This document shows positions 1-6,887 of a stretch of DNA of 26,574 bases, in pieces. Both the position numbers and the translations under genes were made by a program. How positions within the stretch are numbered: the first letter of the stretch is position 1; each line of letters opens with the position of its first letter. The notes beneath the pieces are model-generated. The model was not told the origin of the DNA. It ran no database searches and saw only the letters and a program-made list of their open reading frames with translations. Source of the stretch: Thiomargarita sp. (GTDB lineage: Bacteria; Pseudomonadota; Gammaproteobacteria; Beggiatoales; Beggiatoaceae); NCBI GenBank assembly GCA_030635005.1, contig DAOVZS010000005.1:1-26574 (forward strand). The letters run 5' to 3'.

Positions 1-27
1 TACGATTACACAAATACATTGGTTTAA
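1..27 (+). other. Open frame upstream of an in-frame TAA, probable 5' continuation of the flavoprotein gene
   Basis: The first 27 bases read YDYTNTLV then TAA (25-27), in exactly the frame of the flavoprotein that follows. The codons right after the stop read LQVGTNKGT. From memory, related FAD-binding proteins have a long N-terminal extension with a motif like (I/V)GPNKG followed by HELA, preceded by a HPDY-like stretch. If that recall is right, both sides of the stop belong to one protein. The alternative is simply the tail of a separate upstream gene. Confidence 0.4.
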
Positions 28-1476
28 TTGCAGGTAGGCACCAATAAAGGGACATTGTCTCATCATCAAGTAGCGACGATGTTACAAGCTGATGCCCAGA
101 ATGATAAGGATGATTTAGCAGGTTCCTCAATCACAGAAACGGATATATTAGTCATTGGAGGCGGTGGAGCAGGCTGTGCTGCTGCCTTAACCGCTGCCAG
201 AAATGGTGCAAGAGTCATTTTAGTGACTAAATTACGTTTAGGGGATAGTAATACCGTCATGGCAGAGGGGGGCATACAAGCCTCTATTGAACCGGGTGAT
301 ACGCCACAAGCACATTATGACGATACTTTAAAAGCGGGTCATCATACCGCTAATAAAAAATTAGTGGCTACTATGGTGATGGATGCCCCTAATGTGATCC
401 GTTGGCTGATTAAAGAAGGCATGCAATTTGATCAGAATGAATTTGGAGACTTATTAACCCGTCGCCCGGGGGGTGCTTCTGCCAATCGTATCGTTTATTA
501 TCGGGATTATACAGGTTTAGAAATGATGCGGGTGTTGCGTGAAGCGGTGTCTAATAGTAATATTGAAGTTTGGGATCATTCACCTGTGGTTGAATTATTG
601 TCCAGTGAAACAGGACATTGTGCAGGGGCTGTCATCTATTCTGTAGAAAAACGGGCTTATAAAATGATTAAATCTCAAGCCGTCATTTTAGCCACGGGTG
701 GCATTGGACGTATGCACATTAATGGGTTTCCCACGACAAATCATTTTGGTGCTACAGGTGATGGATTAGTTTTAGCCTATCGCTTAGGTGCAAAATTACG
801 AGATTTAGACTCATTTCAATATCATCCCACCGCCATCGCCTATCCCAGTCAAATTGCAGGTTCATTAATCACAGAAGGGGTACGTTCAGCCGGGGTTCAA
901 TTATTAAACGCATTAGGTGAACGTTTTGTGGATGAATTAAAGCCACGTGATTATATTTCTGCCGCTATTCTTCGAGAATGTGCAGAAGGGCGGGGCGTTT
1001 GGGTAGATGACACAACAAAAGGCGTGTGGCTAGATACCCCAAATATGGAATTACGTGATCCTGGATTAATGAAACACCGTTTTCCTAAATTATTTCAACT
1101 GGCAAAACGGGGTAATCTTGATCCCCGAAAATCACCCTTGCTCGTCTATCCTGCTCTGCATTATCAAAATGGGGGCGTTGTGATTAATGAAAAAGGACAA
1201 AGTACCATACCTGGCTTGTATTGTGTGGGAGAAGTCAGCGGTGGCATCCATGGTAGAAATCGGATTATGGGCAATGCCTTATTAGAAATCATCTCTTTTG
1301 GACGGCGGGCAGGTAAACAAGCTGCCCAAAATATCAGTGCACGTGGGCATAAAAAAAGTGGAATTGAACATTTGACGAAATTACGCCGAGAATTAAGCAG
1401 AGCCAATATGCCCATGGATGTCAAAAGTCCGATGTTATTTCCTGCTTGTGCGAATTTTGAATTAAAGATAGAATGA
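28..1476 (+). CDS. FAD-dependent fumarate reductase/succinate dehydrogenase-type flavoprotein
   Basis: This is a cytoplasmic flavoprotein of the SdhA/FrdA/NadB superfamily that should transfer electrons between FAD and a small dicarboxylate-like substrate; the real substrate is unknown. Numbering from the TTG at 28, the Rossmann dinucleotide motif GGGGAG is at 44-49, the AEGGI loop at 79-83, the HPT motif with His266, TEGVR with Arg286, HY with His378, and HGRNR with Arg412, matching the substrate-site residues of SdhA. The position of the histidine that binds FAD covalently in SdhA is Asn75, so FAD should be non-covalent, as in NadB. The protein stops about 65 residues after the last FAD motif, so the helical C-terminal domain of SdhA is mostly absent. 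It sits 10 bases before a NuoF-like gene, suggesting NADH-linked electron flow. The start is uncertain: TTG 28, TTG 55 and ATG 79 are possible, none has a convincing ribosome site, and an in-frame TAA lies at 25-27. Confidence 0.8.
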   Translation: MQVGTNKGTLSHHQVATMLQADAQNDKDDLAGSSITETDILVIGGGGAGCAAALTAARNGARVILVTKLRLGDSNTVMAEGGIQASIEPGDTPQAHYDDTLKAGHHTANKKLVATMVMDAPNVIRWLIKEGMQFDQNEFGDLLTRRPGGASANRIVYYRDYTGLEMMRVLREAVSNSNIEVWDHSPVVELLSSETGHCAGAVIYSVEKRAYKMIKSQAVILATGGIGRMHINGFPTTNHFGATGDGLVLAYRLGAKLRDLDSFQYHPTAIAYPSQIAGSLITEGVRSAGVQLLNALGERFVDELKPRDYISAAILRECAEGRGVWVDDTTKGVWLDTPNMELRDPGLMKHRFPKLFQLAKRGNLDPRKSPLLVYPALHYQNGGVVINEKGQSTIPGLYCVGEVSGGIHGRNRIMGNALLEIISFGRRAGKQAAQNISARGHKKSGIEHLTKLRRELSRANMPMDVKSPMLFPACANFELKIE

Positions 1477-1486
1477 GACAAAAACT

Positions 1487-2734
1487 ATGGATGTTTTAAA
1501 TCAAGTTATTCTGCACAAAAATAGTCGCGTCGGTCCAGATTTAGAGGCTTGGTTGGCAAACGGCGGTGGTGTGGGTTTAGAGAGTGCTTTAAAAGATGCA
1601 GATGCAGTGATTCCCTTAATCAAAAAAGCGGGTTTAAGAGGATTAGGAGGCAGTGGCTTTCCAACGCATTACAAATGGGGCGCGGTGGCAGAACAAAAAA
1701 ATAGCAGTGAAAAATATTTAATTTGTAATGGCAATGAGGATGAACCCGGTACTTTTAAGGATCGTATCCTAATAGAAGAAACACCTAATCAATTAATTGA
1801 AGGCGCCCTGATTGCCGCGGTTGCGTTAGGAATTAATCACATTATTTTTTACATTAATCCTGATTTAGAAGATGCGATTGCGAATATACAACGGGCTTTA
1901 AAACAGTGGAAAGTCACTGATTTATATTTTAAAGTGTCCACACATATTCAACAACCTCTAGTATTTTCTGTTTTACCCGCTTCAGGACATTATATCGGGG
2001 GAGAAGAAACAGCAGCGATTGAAACGGTAGAAGATAAATTTCCTTTTCCGCGCCGTAAACCACCGTATCCCGCTGAAAATGGCGTACATGGCTGTCCTAC
2101 CCTGATTAATAATATTGAAACCTTATGCCATATTTCACATATTGTCAAAAATGGTGCAAAATGGTATCAAGAATTAGGGATTGGCGACGCATATGGTACT
2201 AAAATTTATTCCTTAAGCGGAGATATCTTGTCGCCGGGTGCGTATGAATTACCCATGGGCACATCTTTAGATGAATTGATTCATAATTATGGCGGGGGCA
2301 TGTTATTAAATAAGAAATTTAAGGCCGTGTTTACGGGAGGCCCTTCTAACACGCTGCTCACGCCTAAAGACTTAGATGTTCCCTTAGATTTCGACTCAGT
2401 GGCAGCCCGCCATTCTAATTTAGGCACGGGTGCTATGATTGTCGTTTCAGAAGGTACGGGGATTGTAAAACGAGTGGCAGAATATGTAGGATTTTTTGCA
2501 CACTCCTCTTGTGGACAATGTCCATCTTGCAAAACAGGCACTTATTATATTGCCATGTTACTCAATAAAATTGATATGGGACAAGGGCGTAGAACAGATT
2601 TAGAAGCTTTGATTCATCTCTGTGATATCCTGCCAGGTAGTGGACGGTGCCCTTTAATTAATGGTGCTGTTAAAGTATTAGAAAGCTCCCTGTATCATTT
2701 TATGGGAGAATATGAGCAATCTTTAAAAGACTGA
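1487..2734 (+). CDS. NuoF-like NADH-binding FMN/4Fe-4S oxidoreductase subunit
   Basis: The product resembles the flavin subunit of complex I and of NAD-linked hydrogenases and formate dehydrogenases, which takes hydride from NADH to FMN and passes electrons to a 4Fe-4S cluster. The glycine-rich FMN/NADH loop GLRGLGGSGFPT lies at 49-60, the NGNEDEPGTFKDR motif at 81-93, and GGEETA at 171-176. An SLBB-like stretch follows at about 240-300. The cluster ligands are Cys342, Cys345, Cys348 and Cys388 (CGQCPSC, then 39 residues, then C). At 415 residues it is slightly shorter than the usual 430-450. No complex I neighbours are present; its partner here is the flavoprotein just upstream, so it is more likely the NADH module of a soluble enzyme than NuoF of complex I. 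NuoE-like or ferredoxin subunits could lie upstream of the window. Confidence 0.85.
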   Translation: MDVLNQVILHKNSRVGPDLEAWLANGGGVGLESALKDADAVIPLIKKAGLRGLGGSGFPTHYKWGAVAEQKNSSEKYLICNGNEDEPGTFKDRILIEETPNQLIEGALIAAVALGINHIIFYINPDLEDAIANIQRALKQWKVTDLYFKVSTHIQQPLVFSVLPASGHYIGGEETAAIETVEDKFPFPRRKPPYPAENGVHGCPTLINNIETLCHISHIVKNGAKWYQELGIGDAYGTKIYSLSGDILSPGAYELPMGTSLDELIHNYGGGMLLNKKFKAVFTGGPSNTLLTPKDLDVPLDFDSVAARHSNLGTGAMIVVSEGTGIVKRVAEYVGFFAHSSCGQCPSCKTGTYYIAMLLNKIDMGQGRRTDLEALIHLCDILPGSGRCPLINGAVKVLESSLYHFMGEYEQSLKD

Positions 2735-2755
2735 ATTATGGAGAAATAGACAGAT

Positions 2756-2974
2756 ATGAATTGGTTAGATAATATGCCGTGGCAACTGCTGATCATTGGG
2801 TCGCTAACCTTAGGATTAGCCCCTTTTATTCCAGAACCCCATCTTTTTGAAAAAATCAGAATGTTAATTCAAGGCACTTTAAGTCGCCCACTTGATATTT
2901 TTGATTTATGCATGCATGCCGCATTTCCAGTCTTATTATTATTAAAAACTGTGCGTACCCTACTCCATTTGTAA
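2756..2974 (+). CDS. Small two-helix membrane protein of unknown function
   Basis: This 72-residue protein has a hydrophobic stretch at about residues 8-25 (WQLLIIGSLTLGLAPFIP), an amphipathic middle (EPHLFEKIRMLIQGTL), the motif RPLDIFDL, and a second hydrophobic stretch at about 53-65. From memory, similar short proteins are common in Gammaproteobacteria and are sometimes labelled RND transporter, although they are far too small to be one; that label should not be trusted. It begins 21 bases after the NuoF-like gene, with a GGAG upstream. Its stop codon overlaps the start of the acyltransferase gene (TAATG), so the two are probably translationally coupled. No function can be assigned. Confidence 0.7.
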   Translation: MNWLDNMPWQLLIIGSLTLGLAPFIPEPHLFEKIRMLIQGTLSRPLDIFDLCMHAAFPVLLLLKTVRTLLHL

Positions 2975-3843
2975 TGCGCATCTTACTGATTAAAGGGATA
3001 TTGCATCTTTTTGCCTTATTATCCCTAAAAACTGTACATCGTATATCAACAGGCGTCGCACGGATAATCATGCGTTATCCATCACTACGCATTAACAAAA
3101 TAACACACACGAATATTAACTTATGTTTTCCCCAAAACCAAGCTTTAATCACAGAAAGCCTGATTGAAACCTGTAAAACTTTTGGAGAAATGGGGGCATT
3201 ATGGTTATGGAAAAAAGATAAAGTCTTGGAATTGGTACGGGCGGTGAGTGGAGATTCCTATTTACAAGCAGCTGTACAACGTGGAAAAGGGGTCATATTG
3301 TTGACCCCGCATTTAGGTGCTTGGGAATTGATAGGACTTTATACCGCTACACGCTATGCACTGACTGTCTTGTATCGACCGCCAAAAATGACACAAGCTG
3401 ACGATTTCATTCGCACCGCCCGAGAACGCACGGGGGTACGTTGTGTGCCCACTAATCATACGGGGATACGGGCCTTATACCAAGCCTTACGTCGAGGACA
3501 AGTGGCGGGTATTTTACCCGATCAAGTCCCAGTTGAAGAGGGCAGTGGTATTTTTGTCCCTTTTTTTGGCATTCAAGCATATAGTATGGTATTAGTCTAC
3601 CGATTAGCTCGTAAAACGGGGGCAACAGTCATTTTTACTTATGCTGAACGTTTACCTAAAGGGCAAGGATTTCATATTCATTTTTTAGAAGCCCCCAAGG
3701 ATATTATGTCAGACAATAAAGAACGTTCTGTTGCTGCACTGAATCAAGGTGTCGAACGCTGTATCCGATCTTGTCCCAGCCAATATCAATGGAGTTATAA
3801 ACGATTTAAGCGTCGTCCAGATGGAGAAGAATCGGTATATTAA
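2974..3843 (+). CDS. LpxL/LpxM-family lipid A biosynthesis acyltransferase
   Basis: This inner-membrane acyltransferase should add a secondary acyl chain to lipid A or a related lipid, using acyl-ACP. A hydrophobic N-terminal segment lies at about residues 2-19. The catalytic HX4E motif is HLGAWE, with His113 and Glu118, and GILPDQ at 179-184 matches the second conserved block of the LpxL/HtrB family. At 289 residues it is close to the usual 290-310. The ATG at 2974 is chosen because it overlaps the stop of the small membrane gene; the frame opens further upstream to 2908, but that would place 22 extra residues inside the preceding gene. LpxL, LpxM and LpxP cannot be told apart by eye. Its stop codon overlaps the stop of the opposing pilin gene (3840-3843), leaving no room for a terminator between them. 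Confidence 0.85.
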   Translation: MRILLIKGILHLFALLSLKTVHRISTGVARIIMRYPSLRINKITHTNINLCFPQNQALITESLIETCKTFGEMGALWLWKKDKVLELVRAVSGDSYLQAAVQRGKGVILLTPHLGAWELIGLYTATRYALTVLYRPPKMTQADDFIRTARERTGVRCVPTNHTGIRALYQALRRGQVAGILPDQVPVEEGSGIFVPFFGIQAYSMVLVYRLARKTGATVIFTYAERLPKGQGFHIHFLEAPKDIMSDNKERSVAALNQGVERCIRSCPSQYQWSYKRFKRRPDGEESVY

Positions 3844-4340
3844 GGGTTGCTGTCTACTATTTTCCAAGAATGACAGTCTGGAGATAAATAAAGACTGGGT
3901 ACTGATGTTTGATTGTCACCGATTGCTGTCATACCATTCACGGCTTCTGCATATCCACACACCCATGATATGGGGCTGTTTGGACTGTCGGTGACAATAC
4001 TAGGACGTAAGCTTAAAAATTTACCTGCAATCTGACCATTAATACGATTGCCTAATTTGATATGAATAGCCCCATTTTGGACAGTAATGCCCTTCACAAA
4101 ATTACCAATTAAATGCTTAGATTGTGGCACTTGAGCACTGGCATTATCATCAGGAAATGTATGATGCATTTCATAATATTGATGAATGGATTTTTTAATT
4201 CCATCACTGAGCACAATCGCTTCTTGAAGTTGTGCACGAATAATAGCACCTTGAAATGTAGGCAATGACATGGTGGCTAAAACACTGATAATCGCCATCA
4301 CAATCATTAATTCTATTAATGAAAATCCTTGTTTTAACAT
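3840..4340 (-). CDS. Type IV pilin-like protein, class III signal peptide (first of a pair)
   Basis: This is a secreted, inner-membrane-anchored pilin or pseudopilin. A five-residue leader (MLKQG) is followed by the prepilin peptidase site G/FSLIELM, with Phe at +1 and Glu at +5, and an uninterrupted hydrophobic helix to about residue 28. The C-terminal head contains a WVCGYA motif and a later PDC, which could form the disulfide loop typical of PilA/PilE proteins. Length is 166 residues. A good AAGGA ribosome site lies about 7 bases before the ATG. It is the last gene of the run that includes a second pilin and two PilC-like proteins. Its head shares the WVCGYA...IG.N.T...YL..C pattern with its neighbour, suggesting duplication. 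It could be a minor pilin rather than a major one. Confidence 0.88.
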   Translation of the reverse strand: MLKQGFSLIELMIVMAIISVLATMSLPTFQGAIIRAQLQEAIVLSDGIKKSIHQYYEMHHTFPDDNASAQVPQSKHLIGNFVKGITVQNGAIHIKLGNRINGQIAGKFLSLRPSIVTDSPNSPISWVCGYAEAVNGMTAIGDNQTSVPSLYLSPDCHSWKIVDSNP

Positions 4341-4352
4341 TGTTTTTCCTTT

Positions 4353-4817
4353 TTAAAGACAGTTTGCTGGAAGGTATTCTGGTTTAATATCGGTTTTATT
4401 GTGACCGATAACAGTGGTGCCTTGTATCGGTGTCGCATAACCACATACCCATAATAATGTTTGAGTCGGTGTCACAGAGATAATGAGTGCTGGGCGTAAT
4501 GTGAGTATTGCATGATTAAGTGTCCGATCAAATGTGATATGAATAGCCCCGTTTTCTATTTGCATACTTTGAATATATTCTCCTTTTATCTTGTCTGATA
4601 AATGAGTTGCTTGGGTAGTTTTAGGAAATTTACCGTAATATGCGTAATATTCAGCTATTTTTTGAGTAAAAATAGGTGCAAGTCTAAACGCTTCACTAAC
4701 TTTGGCACGTTTAACGTAATTTGGATAATTGGGGAAGGACATCGCTGCTAAAATGCCCATAATAGCGATGACAATCATAAGTTCTATCAGTGAAAAACCG
4801 CGTTTTTTTGTATGCAT
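4353..4817 (-). CDS. Type IV pilin-like protein, class III signal peptide (second of a pair)
   Basis: A short charged leader MHTKKRG precedes the peptidase site G/FSLIELMIV, with Phe +1 and Glu +5, then a hydrophobic helix and the region YVKRAKVSEAF, which is characteristic of PilA/PilE major pilins. The head ends with WVCGYA and PANC, a probable disulfide loop. The start at 4817 (154 residues) is preferred over the ATG at 4841: it gives a normal seven-residue leader and has AAAGGAA six bases upstream, whereas the longer version adds eight residues and overlaps the preceding PilC-like gene by four bases. It lies 12 bases upstream of the other pilin gene and 20 bases downstream of the PilC-like gene, so the four are probably one transcript. 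Confidence 0.88.
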   Translation of the reverse strand: MHTKKRGFSLIELMIVIAIMGILAAMSFPNYPNYVKRAKVSEAFRLAPIFTQKIAEYYAYYGKFPKTTQATHLSDKIKGEYIQSMQIENGAIHITFDRTLNHAILTLRPALIISVTPTQTLLWVCGYATPIQGTTVIGHNKTDIKPEYLPANCL

Positions 4818-4823
4818 ATTTAA

Positions 4824-4830
4824 TTCCTTT
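4824..4830 (-). promoter_or_regulatory. Ribosome binding site deciding the start of the second pilin
   Basis: On the - strand the sequence AAAGGAA lies six bases before the ATG at 4817. It supports the shorter pilin with a seven-residue leader over the ATG at 4841. Confidence 0.65.
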
Positions 4831-4837
4831 AGTGTGA

Positions 4838-5845
4838 TCATAGGATACTTGCCATTGCGAACAGAGGTAAATACATGGCTATAATAAATGTACCGATTAT
4901 CCCAACAAGCAATATAAATGCCATGAAAGAAGAAACTCTCATGAGCAAATTACTTTTTTTCTGAAATTGTAGGGTGTAACGATGTGCAAGTTTCGTTAAT
5001 AGCGTTGCCATATCATTGGGCGGTAGCCCTATTGTTATAATATGGAGTACTTTTTTGGGAAAAAATGGGGATAATGCTTGTGATAAGCCTGTACCCGTCG
5101 CTATTTTTTGAGTGGATTTTTTCAGTAATTTAGCAAACATAACATTATTACTGATTTGTTCTGCGGCTTCCAAAGCTTGAGGGAGTGATTTATGATGGGA
5201 CAACATAAACGTACAAGTCTGTAAACAACGTACCAAAGCAATTTGATGATACACACGCCCCCAAAATGGCACATATAATTTAATGATATGCCATTTCCAC
5301 CATAATAGCCCACCAATAAGAAAAATACTCACTAAAATGAAAGACCATTCTTTTCCTATAAATTCAGCAATACTGATAAAAAATGTTGTTAAAGCAGGTA
5401 ACTCAGTCCCATATGTACTAACTGTATCATTAAAAACAGGAATAATATAATTAAACACTATAGTTGATATGAACACAAATGTAATAATCAGTAGCATAAA
5501 GTAACTTCTCGGAAATTTGAGATCTTGCTGTAAATTGATCTCATTCTGTTCTATCGTGTCACGATATTCGGCAATATGACGTAAAGTCACTGCTTTATTA
5601 TCACTTTGTGCAAGCATTTCTACTAAAAATGGTTCAAAATATTGCGGATATCGTGCCCAAATATCCGCTAAGCTCTTACCCTTATCTGCTTTACTTTTGA
5701 ATGCAACGATTAATCTGTGCATAGCAGGTTTTTCCTGCTCATACTGTACCATTTCTAAGGCTTTATTGATAGATAAACCACTCGCTATCAGCATTCCTAA
5801 TTCACTGATTAATTGTGTAATATCAACAGGTAATATTTTTTTCAT
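4838..5845 (-). CDS. Shortened PilC/GspF-like (T2SF family) inner-membrane protein, copy A
   Basis: This resembles the polytopic platform protein of type IV pilus and type II secretion machines, which couples the cytoplasmic ATPase to pilin polymerisation. Two T2SF repeats are visible at about residues 5-125 and 200-330, with membrane segments at about 113-135, 166-184 and 307-331. It has 335 residues against about 400 for PilC: the first ~60-70 residues of PilC, before the first repeat, are missing. The GE-x-x-G motif usual in each repeat is not seen; the second repeat has IGLPPND there. It is preceded by a paralogue starting with the same 11 residues (MKKILPVDITQ) and followed by pilin-like genes. 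No PilB-type ATPase is encoded in this window, so it would have to work with one from elsewhere. Confidence 0.8.
   Translation of the reverse strand: MKKILPVDITQLISELGMLIASGLSINKALEMVQYEQEKPAMHRLIVAFKSKADKGKSLADIWARYPQYFEPFLVEMLAQSDNKAVTLRHIAEYRDTIEQNEINLQQDLKFPRSYFMLLIITFVFISTIVFNYIIPVFNDTVSTYGTELPALTTFFISIAEFIGKEWSFILVSIFLIGGLLWWKWHIIKLYVPFWGRVYHQIALVRCLQTCTFMLSHHKSLPQALEAAEQISNNVMFAKLLKKSTQKIATGTGLSQALSPFFPKKVLHIITIGLPPNDMATLLTKLAHRYTLQFQKKSNLLMRVSSFMAFILLVGIIGTFIIAMYLPLFAMASIL
5817..5845. repeat. 29-base exact direct repeat, copy A, at the 5' end of the PilC-like gene
   Basis: These bases, covering the first codons and the start codon of copy A, are identical to 6831-6859 in copy B. The identity extends imperfectly further into the genes, so this is the best-preserved part of a tandem gene duplication. 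Confidence 0.85.
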
Positions 5846-5866
5846 GTATACATTCCTAAGTAGTCT

Positions 5867-6859
5867 TCAATTTAAAAGGATCTTTAGTGTTTTCTGAACA
5901 ACTGAATAGATGAGATTAATCGTTGTCCAAGTAATACTCACAATTAATACCATTTTCATTTGCTCATATATACTTGTGATGCGGCGAGTCATTTTATGCA
6001 GTTGTTTTGTATAAATAAATGCTGTTTCTGTCAATACCATATTCAATTGCTGGGGGGGGGATTTCATCAATAGGGTAATTTTTTTTGTGAAAAAAGGAAA
6101 TAATGCTTCTGATAATCTTGTGCCCGCCGCTATTTTGATGCTGGCTTGTCTGAGGAATTTAGTATATACCTTATTATTGACTGTGTGAGCTGCTGCGTCC
6201 AAAGCTTGAGGAATTGAAGTGTTATCAGATAACATAAAAGCACAGGTATGTAAATAACGTACCAATACAATCTTACGATAAAAACGTCCCAATAAGGGTA
6301 GATGCAATTTTAGGGTATGCCACTTTTTCCGTAATAGGAATGATATCAGCAAGCCACCCATAAACATAAAAAACAAGTCTGAAAAAGTGAGCTCCCATAC
6401 GAATAGCATGGGGATTTTTATCTCAAAAATTATAAATATAAAGTTAAATATTGGAGTCACAAATGTCATCATTATTATGAATGTGACTACAAACATTATT
6501 AGAAATTTCATCACATAAAATAACGAGATACCCATATCTGTGTTATTTTTTTTGTCATTTGCTGCTATTGTATGACGATAGCTTGCAATACGATTCAATG
6601 TCAGTGCCATATTCTCGCTTTGTTTAAGCTTTTCCACTAAAAATGGTTCAAAATACTGTGGATAATCTGCCAAAATCTCTGATAAGCTCATACCATTGTC
6701 ACACTTGCGTTTGAAAGCGGTGATTAATGTGTTTATAGCAGGGTGCTCCTGTTCTATTTGTATAATATTTAATGCATTCTTTATGGATATCCCACTTTCC
6801 ATCAGCATCCCCAATTCGCTGATAAATTGCGTAATATCAACAGGTAATATTTTTTTCAT
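5867..6859 (-). CDS. Shortened PilC/GspF-like (T2SF family) inner-membrane protein, copy B, with a C9 tract
   Basis: This 330-residue paralogue of the adjacent PilC-like gene shares the N-terminus MKKILPVDIT, the YPQYFEPFLVE block at about 67-77, and the second-repeat pattern KW..L.L..P..GR.Y..I.LVR.L.TC.FMLS. The hydrophobic segments in the middle (about 112-140 and 155-178) and at the C-terminus have diverged strongly from copy A. Like copy A it lacks the PilC N-terminal region and the GE-x-x-G motifs. A run of nine C on the coding strand (6052-6060) encodes part of SPPQQ in the second repeat, where a slipped base would frameshift the last quarter of the protein. It follows the hybrid kinase gene by 28 bases and precedes copy A by 21 bases, so all are probably co-transcribed. 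Confidence 0.77.
   Translation of the reverse strand: MKKILPVDITQFISELGMLMESGISIKNALNIIQIEQEHPAINTLITAFKRKCDNGMSLSEILADYPQYFEPFLVEKLKQSENMALTLNRIASYRHTIAANDKKNNTDMGISLFYVMKFLIMFVVTFIIMMTFVTPIFNFIFIIFEIKIPMLFVWELTFSDLFFMFMGGLLISFLLRKKWHTLKLHLPLLGRFYRKIVLVRYLHTCAFMLSDNTSIPQALDAAAHTVNNKVYTKFLRQASIKIAAGTRLSEALFPFFTKKITLLMKSPPQQLNMVLTETAFIYTKQLHKMTRRITSIYEQMKMVLIVSITWTTINLIYSVVQKTLKILLN
6052..6060. repeat. Homopolymer run of nine G (C9 on the coding strand) inside a PilC-like gene
   Basis: Nine consecutive G on the + strand, in an otherwise AT-rich region, fall inside the PilC-like copy B frame. Tracts of this kind are prone to replication slippage. The reading frame is intact at the present length. 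Confidence 0.9.
6831..6859. repeat. 29-base exact direct repeat, copy B, at the 5' end of the PilC-like gene
   Basis: Identical to 5817-5845, about 1 kb away in the same orientation, covering the start codon and first codons of copy B. It could serve as a site for homologous deletion that would fuse the two PilC-like genes. Confidence 0.85.
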
Positions 6860-6887
6860 ATATAATTTCCAACAGGTATATCAATAA

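Noticed and set aside
3749..3994. An 81-codon + strand frame spanning the acyltransferase and pilin 3' ends
   Set aside because: It overlaps two well-supported genes, lacks family features and is a frame shadow.
4818..4841. Eight extra codons at the start of the second pilin
   Set aside because: The leader would be unusually long and the internal ATG at 4817 has a much better ribosome site.
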